Assembly (NCBI GenBank): GCA_007116135.1 | Contig: SKIZ01000198.1 | Location: 1 to 35,167, forward strand | Length of the DNA: 35,167 nt | Direction: 5' to 3' | DNA from: Burkholderiaceae bacterium | GTDB lineage: Bacteria; Pseudomonadota; Gammaproteobacteria; Burkholderiales; Burkholderiaceae_B | Part shown: positions 1-8,841 of the stretch, one piece after another | How the letters are laid out: each line of letters starts with the position of its first letter | Numbering within the stretch: position 1 is the stretch's first letter | Made by a program: the position numbers and the translations under genes | Notes under the pieces: model-generated | The model's input: the letters and a program-made list of their open reading frames with translations, nothing else | Databases searched by the model: none | What the model was told of the DNA's origin: nothing

Positions 1-323
1 GCAGCTTGATGCATGAGCCATGGCGAGCCCGGGTAGACAGTAAGTGTTGAGTCTGGATTGAGTTGTGCCACTTCGTCTAAATGGCGCTGAACCATGACTG
101 GCGCGCGCTTGGCGCCCTGGATTCGAGCGATCCCGTCGAGGTACTCGCCACGTTTGTTGGCCCAAGCGCCAGTCAGGTCATAGAGTCCGGCGCCAGCGTG
201 GGTGTCGACCATGAGTATGCCGGTGTCTTTTTTTTGCAAATGGGCAATGACAGACAACAAAACGGCGTGCTTAAAGACGTCGGCATGATTGCCTGCATGA
301 AAACCGTGACGATAGCTAAACAA
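1..323 (-). CDS. rlmJ: 23S rRNA (adenine(2030)-N6)-methyltransferase RlmJ, N-terminal part (cut by window edge)
   Basis: Reading the minus strand from a TTG at 323 gives 107 residues with no stop up to the window edge. The N-terminus reads FSYRHGFHAGNHADVFKH, followed by VDTHAGAGLYDL, GEYLDGIARI and VYPGSP. These are the conserved landmarks of RlmJ (YhiR/ComJ), which methylates A2030 of 23S rRNA using S-adenosylmethionine. The DTHAGAG loop belongs to the Rossmann-type methyltransferase fold. The catalytic NPPY-type motif would lie beyond the window. The TTG start is supported by a GGAGA ribosome-binding site about eight bases upstream and by alignment of the first residues with the family; no ATG is available. 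It is divergent from ppiD, with about 130 bases between them. The identification is secure and the start is fairly sure. Confidence 0.9.
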   Translation of the reverse strand, partial: MFSYRHGFHAGNHADVFKHAVLLSVIAHLQKKDTGILMVDTHAGAGLYDLTGAWANKRGEYLDGIARIQGAKRAPVMVQRHLDEVAQLNPDSTLTVYPGSPWLMHQA

Positions 324-451
324 TGAAACTTCTCCGCGTGCCCAAATGACTAATCCGTATTTGCAAAAGTAGCAAGGCTTGCAGATACCCGCTTGCCGCC
401 ACGCCAATGGTACACTCGGCGGCAACCTTTTATGGCTTTTTCTACACGAAC

Positions 452-2398
452 ATGTTTGATTTCATACGATCGCATCGGCGCGCAATGCTTGTGGTTTTGC
501 TGGTTCTTGTGGTTCCGGCATTCGCTTTCTTTGGGCTCGAGGGTTACACCGGGTTTATGTCGCGCGACAGGGCTTTGGCCGAAGTCAATGGCGTTGACAT
601 TACCCAGCCTGAGTTTGACGCGGTGCGCCGCAACCAATTAGAGGAAATCCGACTGGCGATGGGATCGCAATTCGATATCGAAGCGATCGATACGCCGGCG
701 TTTCGTCAAAGCGTGCTCGATGACATCATCAATCAGCGAGTGATTGTTGAGAGTGCGATGCGCGGGCGCTTTAGCGTGTCAGACGAGCAGCTGCGCGAGA
801 CCATCGCGCGAATTCCTGCGGTGCAAGAAGACGGCCGCTTCTCTGCGCAACGTTATCGTCAAGTCCTAGCTGCCCAGGGTATGACGCCAGCTGATTTTGA
901 GGCTCGTGTTCGCAGTGATCTGATTTTGTCGCAAGTGCTTGGCCCGGTGGCCAATACCGCGGCCGCCCCGCAGCGCGTGGTCGATGATCTGCTTGAGGCA
1001 CTCATCGAAGAACGCACGGTGTCGATTCGACGTTTTAATGCGGTGGCCTTTGAGAACGATATCGAAGTCACTGATGAGGATGTGGCCGCATGGTATGCCG
1101 ATAATGCCGAGTCATTGCGGCTACCGGATAGCGTGAACATTCATTATGTGGTTTTGGATGAAGAGGCCGCTCGCCAAGGTCTGACTGTGCCTGAAGCTGA
1201 AATTCTCACCTTCTATCGACAAAACGAGGCGCGCTATGGGCAACCCGAACAGCGTCGTGTCAGTCATATTTTGATTGAAGTTGCCCCCAATGCTGATGAT
1301 CAGGCGCGTGCTCAGGCCCAGGCCCGTGCACAAGAGATTGCCCAGGCATTGCAAGACGACCCCTCAGGCTTTGCCGAGGCTGCACGGGAGTTCTCTGAAG
1401 ATCCGGGTTCGGCCAACCAAGGTGGTGACCTTGGGTGGATTGCGCGCAATACGCTGGTGCCTGAAGTCGAGGAGGCGGTCTTTGAGCTTGAACCCGACAC
1501 GGTGTCCGATGTCATTGAAAGCGCGTTTGGTTACCACGTTGCAATCGTGACGGATTTGCGAGGCGAAGGGGTCAAACCCCTTGAAGAGGTTCGTGATGAT
1601 GTTGAAAACGAGGTGCTCAGGCAAATGGCATCGGTCCGGTTTGCGGACATGGCCACTGAGCTGACCAATCGGGTCTACGATGAGCGCGATGCGCTGGCAC
1701 CCATTGCAGTTGAGCTCGGGCTGACCATGCGGCAAGCGCAAGGCATCGCCCGTTCTGGCGTATTGCCCGGCGAGTTCTTTGCGCGCGAGGTTCAGATCGA
1801 ACCGAGCCAGCGCCAGATTCTGAATAATCCGCGCGTGCTGCAGGTGGCCTATTCGCCAGAGGTTTTTCGTGATCGTTACAACTCGGGTCTCATCGAGGTA
1901 AGCCCCGGTACGATCGTGGTGCTTCGGGTCGAATCTGTTAACCCTTCGGCTGTACCTGCCTTGGAGTTGGTGCAAGAGATCATCCGAGAGGATCTTTTAC
2001 GCCAGCGAGCAGTCAGTCTGGCGCGTCAGGCAGGTCAGGCTGCTTTGAGTGTGATTGATGAGGGCCAGTCGCCGATTGGTTTCTCGGCTGCCGAAGTGGT
2101 GTCACGCCAGGACGGACGCAGTTTGACTGACCGCGAGCTTGATGCGGCGATGAAACTGGTACGTGATCAGGTGCCTAGTGTGATAGGCGTCGAGACAGCA
2201 ACGGGCTTTACCCTTTTGAACGTAACCGAAGTGTTGCCTGGCGAGCCATTGCCAGCCGAAGCGGTTGATCAGTTCAAACAGCAACTGGCCCAAGCTTGGG
2301 GCGTGGCGCAGGAGGAGGCGGTGCTTGAAGTATTGCGCCGTCAGTTCAATACCGAAGTGCTGCCGGCGGCCCGGGCACTCATTGACAATAACGACTAA
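452..2398 (+). CDS. ppiD: Periplasmic folding chaperone / peptidyl-prolyl isomerase PpiD
   Basis: This encodes a 648-residue inner-membrane-anchored periplasmic chaperone that helps newly exported proteins fold at the Sec exit. I chose the start at 452 because it gives the classic PpiD opening MFDFIRSHRR followed by one hydrophobic membrane anchor (about residues 11-28). An in-frame start at 407 would only add 15 unrelated residues. A SurA-like N-terminal chaperone region (about 35-180) follows the anchor. A parvulin domain at about 268-366 contains VSHILIEV, GGDLGWIARN and FGYHVAIV. A long C-terminal chaperone part follows. Both active-site histidines of parvulins (His272 and His362) are present, unlike in E. 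coli PpiD. Length is close to family norm (E. coli 623). No strong ribosome-binding site is visible. Confidence 0.92.
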   Translation: MFDFIRSHRRAMLVVLLVLVVPAFAFFGLEGYTGFMSRDRALAEVNGVDITQPEFDAVRRNQLEEIRLAMGSQFDIEAIDTPAFRQSVLDDIINQRVIVESAMRGRFSVSDEQLRETIARIPAVQEDGRFSAQRYRQVLAAQGMTPADFEARVRSDLILSQVLGPVANTAAAPQRVVDDLLEALIEERTVSIRRFNAVAFENDIEVTDEDVAAWYADNAESLRLPDSVNIHYVVLDEEAARQGLTVPEAEILTFYRQNEARYGQPEQRRVSHILIEVAPNADDQARAQAQARAQEIAQALQDDPSGFAEAAREFSEDPGSANQGGDLGWIARNTLVPEVEEAVFELEPDTVSDVIESAFGYHVAIVTDLRGEGVKPLEEVRDDVENEVLRQMASVRFADMATELTNRVYDERDALAPIAVELGLTMRQAQGIARSGVLPGEFFAREVQIEPSQRQILNNPRVLQVAYSPEVFRDRYNSGLIEVSPGTIVVLRVESVNPSAVPALELVQEIIREDLLRQRAVSLARQAGQAALSVIDEGQSPIGFSAAEVVSRQDGRSLTDRELDAAMKLVRDQVPSVIGVETATGFTLLNVTEVLPGEPLPAEAVDQFKQQLAQAWGVAQEEAVLEVLRRQFNTEVLPAARALIDNND

Positions 2399-2422
2399 TC
2401 GGTCGAACCCGCGGCCGTTGAA

Positions 2423-3112
2423 TCAATTTAGCGCTGCTAGCGCTTGTTCAATGGCCGGCCAAACATTGTCGAGCAAGAGCGGCTGGGCGACTTCGGAGGG
2501 GTGTATGCCGTCTTCGATAAATAGGGAGCGGTCAGTCTCTAGGCCAGCCAACAGGAAAGGCACCAAAATGGTGTCAGTGGCCTGCGCAATCTCCGGGTAC
2601 ATCGTGCGAAATGCCTGCGTGTAGGCCGGTCCGTAGTTCTCAGGGATTTGCATGCCAGTCAAAACGGTCACCGCGCCGCTTTGTTGGGCCAGTTCGATCA
2701 TACGTGTCAGGTTCTCTCGGGTCATGTCTAAAGACAGCCCACGCAGGGCGTCATTGCCCCCCAATTCGACGACCACAATAGCGGGCTGGTGCTTTTCTAG
2801 CAAGGTTGGCAGCCGGGTTAAGCCGCCGCTGGTGGTGTCGCCGCTAATACTGGCGTTGATAACGGTGCGTGGCGCGCTCGATGCCTGCGCCGCTAGGCGT
2901 TGGCGCAACAGTTCAACCCAGCCGCTCTGACGCTTGATGCCATATTCAGACGACAGGCTGTCGCCGACAATCAGAATCGGCCTGGTATCGTCATTGGCGT
3001 GCGCCTGACTGAGTCCGATTGTTAGCATGCTTAAAACAAGCATCGACATAGCCAGACGTTGCCATGTGGCTTTGCAGGAAAAAATCTGACAATAGTGCGA
3101 AAATCCATTCAT
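2423..3112 (-). CDS. tesA: Periplasmic GDSL esterase / lysophospholipase TesA
   Basis: This is a 229-residue SGNH hydrolase of the TesA (thioesterase I / protease I / lysophospholipase L1) family, acting on acyl esters and thioesters in the periplasm. Block I is VGDSLSSEYG with nucleophile Ser52, block II is SISGDTTSGG, block III is LGGND (Asn120), and block V is DGIHPSE (Asp201, His204), so the catalytic set is complete. The N-terminus has a basic stretch (KATWQR), a hydrophobic core and an AHA-type cleavage site near residue 39, as expected for a signal peptide. The start is uncertain: ATG at 3112 overlaps the divergent ABC gene's start codon, while ATG at 3049 would give a shorter signal peptide lacking basic residues. 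Neither has a clear ribosome-binding site. The divergent pairing with a YbbA-like ATPase matches E. coli tesA-ybbA. Confidence 0.9.
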   Translation of the reverse strand: MNGFSHYCQIFSCKATWQRLAMSMLVLSMLTIGLSQAHANDDTRPILIVGDSLSSEYGIKRQSGWVELLRQRLAAQASSAPRTVINASISGDTTSGGLTRLPTLLEKHQPAIVVVELGGNDALRGLSLDMTRENLTRMIELAQQSGAVTVLTGMQIPENYGPAYTQAFRTMYPEIAQATDTILVPFLLAGLETDRSLFIEDGIHPSEVAQPLLLDNVWPAIEQALAALN

Positions 3113-3791
3113 GATGACAAATAATGCAATTGAAGTAATCGGGTTGTCCAAACGCGTCTCGGACGCAGGCGGTGAGCTGACTATACTTGACGATATTCGG
3201 TTTTCAGTGGCGATGGGTGAATCGCTAGCCATCACCGGTGCCTCAGGATCGGGTAAGTCAACTCTATTGGGACTCATGGCCGGGCTAGATGTTCCCAGTC
3301 AAGGCCAAGTCAATGTGCTTCAAACTGATTTATTTTCACTAGATGAAGACGGCCGGGCAAAGTTTCGGGCCGCGCACGTCGGCTTTGTGTTTCAGTCGTT
3401 TCAGTTGCTACCTAATTTATCTGCGCTAGAAAACGTGATGCTGCCGCTTGAGCTTGCGGGCAAAGACGCCCTTGAAGCGGCCAAAGCCGCGCTTGATGAG
3501 GTTGGCTTGGCGCACCGGTTTCATCACTACCCGGCGACACTATCAGGCGGTGAGCAGCAGCGCGTCTCGCTTGCACGTGCCTTTGTCAGCCAGCCTGCGC
3601 TGTTGTTTGCCGACGAGCCCACCGGTAGTCTTGATGTGGTCACGGGTGCACGCATTATTGACCTCATGTTCCGCTTGCATCAAGACCATCAGACCACGTT
3701 GGTGTTAGTAACTCACGATGTGCAACTGGCCCAACGCTGCCAACGAGTCATTGAAATTCATGCTGGTCGGCTCGTTGCGTGTGAGGCTTGA
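3111..3791 (+). CDS. ABC transporter ATP-binding protein, YbbA/LolD type
   Basis: This 226-residue protein is a complete ABC ATPase of the MacB/LolD/YbbA group, which usually powers FtsX-like permeases. Visible motifs are Walker [10 protein letters not shown] (43-51), Q-loop Gln95 in FVFQSF, signature LSGGEQQ (144-150), Walker B LLFADE (164-169) and the H-loop His202 in VTHD. The N-terminal strand [10 protein letters not shown] requires the start at 3111 or 3114. Its start codon overlaps that of tesA on the other strand. The position opposite tesA matches ybbA in E. coli, but the partner permease gene (ybbP) is not next to it here: an unrelated EamA gene on the minus strand follows and overlaps its 3' end by 34 bases. 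Its substrate is unknown; export of lipid or lysophospholipid products is only a guess. Confidence 0.88.
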   Translation: MMTNNAIEVIGLSKRVSDAGGELTILDDIRFSVAMGESLAITGASGSGKSTLLGLMAGLDVPSQGQVNVLQTDLFSLDEDGRAKFRAAHVGFVFQSFQLLPNLSALENVMLPLELAGKDALEAAKAALDEVGLAHRFHHYPATLSGGEQQRVSLARAFVSQPALLFADEPTGSLDVVTGARIIDLMFRLHQDHQTTLVLVTHDVQLAQRCQRVIEIHAGRLVACEA

Positions 3792-4717
3792 GAGCCAGCC
3801 CGCGATTGATACCACTCGTAGCTTGCGATCCCAGCGCCACTGATGCAGATCAGCCCGATACCAAACCAGCTCGTCTTGTCGGGAAACTCCCCCCAGACCA
3901 CCCAGCCCAGCGCGCTTGCAGCAATGATTTGTAGGTACATAAAAGGTGCCAACAAAGAGGCTGCTGCCAAGCGATAGGCCTGTGCCTGCAGCAAGTGCCC
4001 CACAACGCCAGTCAAGCCGAGCGAAAGCATGATGGCCCAGTTCCAGACCGATAGGTCACGAACTGAGTCAAAAAAGCCCAAATCGCCGCGTAAGATCACA
4101 AACAGCACCCAGGCTGACAGTGGCAGCGCTCCGATCAACCCACCCCAGAGCATGGTGGTCACGGGGTGATCAATGGCGACTTTGCGGGTAACTAAGTGTT
4201 GTGTGGACATCAGACAAGCCGTCACCAGACCAAACAACACGCCAACCAACGGCAGACCTGCGCCGGGCCTAATCACAATGAGCACACCTATGAAGCCTAA
4301 GGCCGCAGCAATCCAGCGCGAGACCCGACGCGGCTCGCCCAGAATCCACGGTGCCACAGCCAGGATGATCAGAGGCGCCAGAAAAATCATCGTGGTGGCT
4401 TGCGCTTGCGGCAAGTAAGACAGGGTCGTAAAAAAAGTTAAGGTTGTCACTAAGATGATCACACCACGCAAGATCTGGTAGCGCAGGTCGCGGCTTTTAA
4501 AGCGATAAAGCTCGCGACGAGAAACGACCAGCACCATGATGAGAATAAAGTGCACCAAATAGCGCAGCCAAGTCACAATAAATAGCGACACCCCGACGCT
4601 TAAAAGCCATTTGCCGCTGGCATCGAGCACCGACAATATAGATAACGACACCAGCAAGATCGCAATGCCACCAATGGCGTTTTGGGTGCGTGTGATGGTC
4701 GGCGATTGCATGGACAC
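3758..4717 (-). CDS. EamA/DMT-superfamily inner-membrane transporter
   Basis: This 319-residue protein is almost entirely hydrophobic, with about ten predicted transmembrane helices arranged as two EamA repeats, as in drug/metabolite transporters. The second repeat starts near residue 155 and ends with the typical GxxLICISGAGIA helix. A short basic/polar cytoplasmic tail follows. The substrate cannot be read from sequence; relatives export amino acids, metabolites or drugs. The start is either GTG 4717 or ATG 4711 two codons later; a GGGAG lies 4 bases before the first and 10 before the second. Its 3' end overlaps the convergent ABC ATPase gene by 34 bases. It is divergent from the amidase gene, with 70 bases between them that contain a 7-base inverted repeat. 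Confidence 0.88.
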   Translation of the reverse strand: MSMQSPTITRTQNAIGGIAILLVSLSILSVLDASGKWLLSVGVSLFIVTWLRYLVHFILIMVLVVSRRELYRFKSRDLRYQILRGVIILVTTLTFFTTLSYLPQAQATTMIFLAPLIILAVAPWILGEPRRVSRWIAAALGFIGVLIVIRPGAGLPLVGVLFGLVTACLMSTQHLVTRKVAIDHPVTTMLWGGLIGALPLSAWVLFVILRGDLGFFDSVRDLSVWNWAIMLSLGLTGVVGHLLQAQAYRLAAASLLAPFMYLQIIAASALGWVVWGEFPDKTSWFGIGLICISGAGIASYEWYQSRAGSQASHATSRPA

Positions 4718-4749
4718 TGGACTCCCGAGCGTGAAGGCAACATGATACG

Positions 4750-4780
4750 CTTGTCGGGCAACTCATTCTTCTTCGACAAG
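4750..4780. promoter_or_regulatory. Inverted repeat in the divergent EamA/amidase control region
   Basis: CTTGTCG at 4750-4756 and CGACAAG at 4774-4780 form a perfect 7-base inverted repeat with a 17-base spacer. It lies inside the 70-base gap between two divergent genes. The spacing could suit a dimeric regulator binding two half-sites, but no regulator gene is adjacent and the repeat could be chance. Confidence 0.3.
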
Positions 4781-4787
4781 GCCATCT

Positions 4788-6155
4788 ATGTTGTCTAGTG
4801 AAACGTACACGCTTGAGTATTTCAGTGAGCAATTGGCGCACAAGCGCATAAGCGCCGTACAACTCGTTGAGCAGACCTTGCAGCGCATTCATGATCCGGG
4901 CGGGCAGGGCCGTGTGACCTTTACGCGGGTCTTTGATGAGCAGGCTTTGCAAGACGCTGCCCAATCGGACGCGCGTCGCCAAGCCGGTCAGCCTGCATCG
5001 CGCATTGACGGCATTCCCATCTCGGTCAAAGACTTGTTTGACGTACATGGCTACACCACCATGGCAGGCTCGCGGGTCTTGGCAGATCGGCCTGTGGCCC
5101 AGCGCGACGCGATGATTGTCAAACGGCTGCGCGAGGCGGGCGCCATCATCGTTGGTACCACCAACATGACTGAGTTTGCATATTCGGGACTGGGTCTGAA
5201 CCCACATTACGGCACACCTTTGTCACCTTGGGATCGACAGACACAACGCATTGCAGGCGGGTCTTCAAGCGGGGCGGCCGCTTCAGTGGCTGATCACATG
5301 GCTGTGGGTGCGATCGGTACCGATACCGGTGGTTCGGTGCGCATTCCAGCGGCGTTTTGTTCTTTGGTGGGCTATAAACCAACCGCTAGTCGCATCGACA
5401 TGACTGGCACCTTGCCGCTGTCCTTAAGCCTCGATTCGATCGGGCCGCTTGCCAACAGCGTCACCAGTTGTATTTGGCTAGCCGACGTCATGGCCCAAGA
5501 TCCCTTAAATGCTGCTGCGGCCAAACCCTTGTCACAAACTCGGTTTTGTGTGCCTCAATCGCTCGTGTTCGATGAGGCTGACCCAATTGTGCGCGAGCGT
5601 TTTGATGTGGCCTGTGATGCCTTGCGAGAAGCCGGAGCCAAGCTCACGTCCATTGAGCTGCCGCAATTGCTGGAACTCTCGAGCATTAATGCGGCTGGCG
5701 GCTTTACTGCGGCCCAAGCTTGGCAGTGGCATAAGGATTTGTTGGCCCAGCATGCCGATCTTTATGATCGGCGTGTGAGATCGCGAATCGCGATAGGCCA
5801 ATCACTAGATGAGAACTACATCGCGCAGCTTCAAGCCACAAGGCAAGCGTGGATTGCGAAGGTGCTTGCCGAGATTGGCCCCTTTGATGCGATGTTAATG
5901 CCCACGGTGCCTGTGGTGCCACCGGCACTGGCGTCGCTTGAGCAAGATGATGATCTTTATGCGCGCAGCAACTGGTTGATTTTGCGCAACCCGAGCATCA
6001 TCAACTTTCTTGACGGCTGTGCGGTCACACTGCCATGCCATGCGCGCGATCAAGCGCCTGTTGGCTTGATGCTTGCGGCAGGTCCCAATCAGGATGAGCA
6101 ATTGCTGGCTGCGGCATTGGCTTGCGAGCAGGCGCTGGCTGCTATTCGGACGTAA
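4788..6155 (+). CDS. Amidase-signature family hydrolase
   Basis: This 455-residue enzyme has the full amidase signature. The Ser-cisSer-Lys triad can be assigned as Lys81 in SVKDLFD, Ser159 in AGGSSSG and the nucleophile Ser183 in DTGGSVRIPA. It would hydrolyse a C-N amide bond, but the substrate is not readable. The family spans GatA, allophanate hydrolase, indoleacetamide hydrolase and many uncharacterised catabolic enzymes. It is unlikely to be GatA, because it stands alone without gatB or gatC. No signal peptide is evident, so it is probably cytoplasmic. It is divergent from an EamA-type transporter. A transporter-hydrolase pair could handle one compound, but this is only suggested by adjacency. 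The start ATG has a weak AAGG six bases upstream. Confidence 0.88.
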   Translation: MLSSETYTLEYFSEQLAHKRISAVQLVEQTLQRIHDPGGQGRVTFTRVFDEQALQDAAQSDARRQAGQPASRIDGIPISVKDLFDVHGYTTMAGSRVLADRPVAQRDAMIVKRLREAGAIIVGTTNMTEFAYSGLGLNPHYGTPLSPWDRQTQRIAGGSSSGAAASVADHMAVGAIGTDTGGSVRIPAAFCSLVGYKPTASRIDMTGTLPLSLSLDSIGPLANSVTSCIWLADVMAQDPLNAAAAKPLSQTRFCVPQSLVFDEADPIVRERFDVACDALREAGAKLTSIELPQLLELSSINAAGGFTAAQAWQWHKDLLAQHADLYDRRVRSRIAIGQSLDENYIAQLQATRQAWIAKVLAEIGPFDAMLMPTVPVVPPALASLEQDDDLYARSNWLILRNPSIINFLDGCAVTLPCHARDQAPVGLMLAAGPNQDEQLLAAALACEQALAAIRT

Positions 6156-6243
6156 ATCACCTGACCGAAGGCTGGGCGCATGTTCGCTCGAGCATTGCTT
6201 GCGCTCAAATTTTTAGGGGTCCGTCGCAGGTGCCGTGTCTTTG

Positions 6244-8538
6244 TTAATGGCCGTGATGGCCTTTAACTCGCACGATACGCCTGACTTGAGCGATGCGACG
6301 AATCGCTCTAAAGACGCGCGCAAGGTGCTTGCGGTCATCGACTTGGACCGTCATGCTAAGCAGAAACGACTCGCTGGTGTCATCGGTCATGGTGACATTG
6401 GTGATGTTGGAGTCGGCTTGAGCAATTTCACCGGCAATGCGGCCAAGTACACCACGCTCGTTGATCGCTGTCACATCGACGCGCGCAAGGAAATGCTTTG
6501 CATGATTGGCGTCCCACACCACATCGACCCAGCGGTCTGGTTCGCGCTCTTTGGCACGTCTGGCAATCGGACAATCGGCCGTGTGTACAGCCAGACCCGT
6601 GCCCACGCGCACGCTGGCGATGATGTCATCGCCAGGCAACGGACCACAGCACGATGACAAAGCAACTGCCTGACCCTCGTTGCCCTGGATCATGATCGGT
6701 GCAGCTCGCGCCGCACTGACCACATCAAGGTGAGCCGCGGTGGTTTCTAGCAAGGGGTGATCTGCAGCAAAGCGGCGTGCCACAACGGCGGCCAAACGTT
6801 TGCCCAGACCAATGTCGGCTAAGATTTCCTCGCGTGATTTGGCGCCGCTTTCTTTGATGAGCTTGTCCCAGGTCAGGTCGTCATCAGCGGGAAACTCAAC
6901 CTGGATTTCATTGAGCGATTGTGTCAGAAGTCGTTTGCCAAATGCCACCGACTCGGTGTAGCGCACAGTGCGCAAGTAGTGTCTGATTTCAGAGCGAGCG
7001 CGTCCGGTACGCGCGAAGTTCAGCCAGTGCGCACTCGGTCTTGAGGCCTGTGAGGTGATGACCTCAACGGTGTCGCCGCTTGCGAGCTCGGTGCGCAGTG
7101 GCACGTATTCGCCATTGATCTTACAGGCCACCGCATGATTGCCGATGTCGGTGTGAATCGAATAAGCAAAATCGACTGGCGTGGCACCGCGCGGCAAGGA
7201 AATGATCTTGCCATTGGGCGTGAATACATACACGGCATCGGGAAAGAGGTCGACCTTTACATTCTCTAAAAACTCGCCTGAGTCGCCGCTGGTGCTTTGG
7301 ATGTCTAGTAGCGACTGAAGTGCGCTGTGGGTTTTCTTTTGGATGTCACTCAAGGACACGTCATCGGTTTTGTAGATCCAGTGGGCAGCGACGCCTTGCT
7401 CGGCCACGTTGTGCATCTCGCGGGTGCGAAATTGAAATTCGATTGGCGTACCAAAGGGGCCAACCAACGTGGTGTGCAGCGATTGATAGCCATTGATCTT
7501 CGGAATGGCAACGTAGTCTTTAAATTTTCCGGGCACCGGCCGATAGAGCTGGTGCACGATCCCAAGCGCCAGGTAAGTCTCTGGCAGGGTGTGAACCAGC
7601 ACACGAAACCCGTAGATATCGAGCACATCAGAAAACGATTTCTTCTGCGCGGTCATCTTCTGATAAATACCGTAGAGCGTTTTCTCACGCCCGGTGACTT
7701 CGGCTTCAATGCCAGCAGCGGGCAGCGCTGCGCGCACCGCGTCAAAGATTTTAGTTAGAACCTCACGCCGGTTGCCGCGAGCAGCAAAAAGGGCTTTTTT
7801 AAGCACGGCATACCGGTTGGGATGCATCGCTTCAAAGCACAAATCCTGCAGTTCTCGATAAACCGCATTCAAGCCCAGCCGGTTGGCAATGGGTGCATAT
7901 ATTTCGAGTGTTTCGCGTGCGATGCGGCGTCTCTTTTGTGGGCTGACCGCACCAAGCGTGCGCATGTTGTGCAAGCGATCTGCAAGCTTGATCAAAATGA
8001 CGCGCAAATCGCGTGCCATGGCCAGCAGCATCTTGCGGAAACTTTCGGCTTGCTGGTGCGCTTTGGAGGCGAAATCAAGGCGATCAAGTTTGGATAAACC
8101 GTCGACAAGTTCAGCCACGTCACTGCCAAACTGTTCTGCCAACGCGTTTTTGGCGATCCCTTGGTCTTCCATCACGTCATGTAATAAGGCCGCCATGAGC
8201 GCATCGGCATCTAGCTTCCAGCCGGCGCAAATTTCGGTGACAGCGATTGGATGGGTGATGTAAGGGTCGCCGCTTGAGCGGAACTGCCCAAGGTGGGCTT
8301 GATCGGAGAAGCGATAAGCTTCTTTGATTCTTGCGACTTCTTTTTTGTTGAGATAGTCCGAGACGATCGTCAAAAGACTATTTATCGATGCAGGCTCTTG
8401 CGGCTTGTTGAGCGTGGGGACCGTTTGCAGCTGCTCTGAGCCGGGGGTAGCAGGTTTGGCACGCCGGCCAAACCGTGAGCCGATTTTGATTGCCGAGAGC
8501 AACCCGCTTGATGCAGTTCGCAGTCCCGGAAATCCCAT
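6244..8538 (-). CDS. spoT: Bifunctional (p)ppGpp synthetase/hydrolase SpoT (RSH family)
   Basis: This 764-residue RelA/SpoT homologue makes and degrades the alarmone (p)ppGpp. The hydrolase HD domain is intact: His96 in YITHPIAV, His120-Asp121 in LLHDVMED and Asp187 in LADRLHNMRT. This supports an active hydrolase, hence SpoT rather than RelA. The synthetase region (about 285-400) has GREKTLYGIY, DIYGFRVLV and NGYQSLHT. A TGS domain (about 425-490) and a C-terminal ACT domain (about 685-760) follow. The first 45 residues are an extension relative to E. coli SpoT. ATG at 8538 has GAGG nine bases upstream. It lies 16 bases downstream of rpoZ in the conserved gmk-rpoZ-spoT order, so it is probably cotranscribed. 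Confidence 0.96.
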   Translation of the reverse strand: MGFPGLRTASSGLLSAIKIGSRFGRRAKPATPGSEQLQTVPTLNKPQEPASINSLLTIVSDYLNKKEVARIKEAYRFSDQAHLGQFRSSGDPYITHPIAVTEICAGWKLDADALMAALLHDVMEDQGIAKNALAEQFGSDVAELVDGLSKLDRLDFASKAHQQAESFRKMLLAMARDLRVILIKLADRLHNMRTLGAVSPQKRRRIARETLEIYAPIANRLGLNAVYRELQDLCFEAMHPNRYAVLKKALFAARGNRREVLTKIFDAVRAALPAAGIEAEVTGREKTLYGIYQKMTAQKKSFSDVLDIYGFRVLVHTLPETYLALGIVHQLYRPVPGKFKDYVAIPKINGYQSLHTTLVGPFGTPIEFQFRTREMHNVAEQGVAAHWIYKTDDVSLSDIQKKTHSALQSLLDIQSTSGDSGEFLENVKVDLFPDAVYVFTPNGKIISLPRGATPVDFAYSIHTDIGNHAVACKINGEYVPLRTELASGDTVEVITSQASRPSAHWLNFARTGRARSEIRHYLRTVRYTESVAFGKRLLTQSLNEIQVEFPADDDLTWDKLIKESGAKSREEILADIGLGKRLAAVVARRFAADHPLLETTAAHLDVVSAARAAPIMIQGNEGQAVALSSCCGPLPGDDIIASVRVGTGLAVHTADCPIARRAKEREPDRWVDVVWDANHAKHFLARVDVTAINERGVLGRIAGEIAQADSNITNVTMTDDTSESFLLSMTVQVDDRKHLARVFRAIRRIAQVRRIVRVKGHHGH

Positions 8539-8554
8539 GGTCGCTACCTCTTGA

Positions 8555-8758
8555 TCAAGTTGGAACCTTACGCAGCATTTCCGTACCGGTCAGACCAGCG
8601 GCCACTTCGCGTAACGCCAATACAGTTGGCTTGTCGCGCGCATTGATTTTTGGGGCATGCCCTTGTGCCAGCTCACGGGCACGATAAGTTGCGGCCAAGG
8701 TCAACTTGAAGCGATTCGGGATCTGGTTCAAGCAATCTTCAACGGTAATGCGCGCCAT
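8555..8758 (-). CDS. rpoZ: DNA-directed RNA polymerase omega subunit
   Basis: This encodes a 67-residue omega subunit, which helps assemble RNA polymerase by binding the beta-prime subunit and forms part of a ppGpp site. The start at 8758 gives [10 protein letters not shown], the standard opening of betaproteobacterial omega; an upstream in-frame start would add only four residues. Conserved segments include [19 protein letters not shown] and [14 protein letters not shown]-like sequence (here with V for I). The length equals the typical betaproteobacterial form and is shorter than the E. coli protein (91). A GGATGG ribosome-binding element lies just upstream. The gene sits between gmk and spoT on the same strand, as in most proteobacteria. 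Confidence 0.96.
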   Translation of the reverse strand: MARITVEDCLNQIPNRFKLTLAATYRARELAQGHAPKINARDKPTVLALREVAAGLTGTEMLRKVPT

Positions 8759-8841
8759 AAGGCCATCCATTTAAAAGTGCAGAAAAATCTGCGGGTTATG
8801 CAATGTTTGTGAGGTTAATTCACGATTCATCAAACACGCTG

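Noticed and set aside
81-326. 81-codon plus-strand frame at the left edge
   Set aside because: The minus strand there encodes clear RlmJ sequence, so this frame is a shadow.
1364-1975. 203-codon antisense frame inside ppiD
   Set aside because: Shadow of the ppiD reading frame; no domain or ribosome-binding site.
4497-5207. 236-codon minus-strand frame spanning the EamA/amidase boundary
   Set aside because: It covers parts of two well-supported genes in other frames and has no protein-like features.
6190-6214. Rho-independent terminator after the amidase gene (GAGC...GCTC then five Ts)
   Set aside because: The stem has only four pairs with a nine-base loop, too weak to call.
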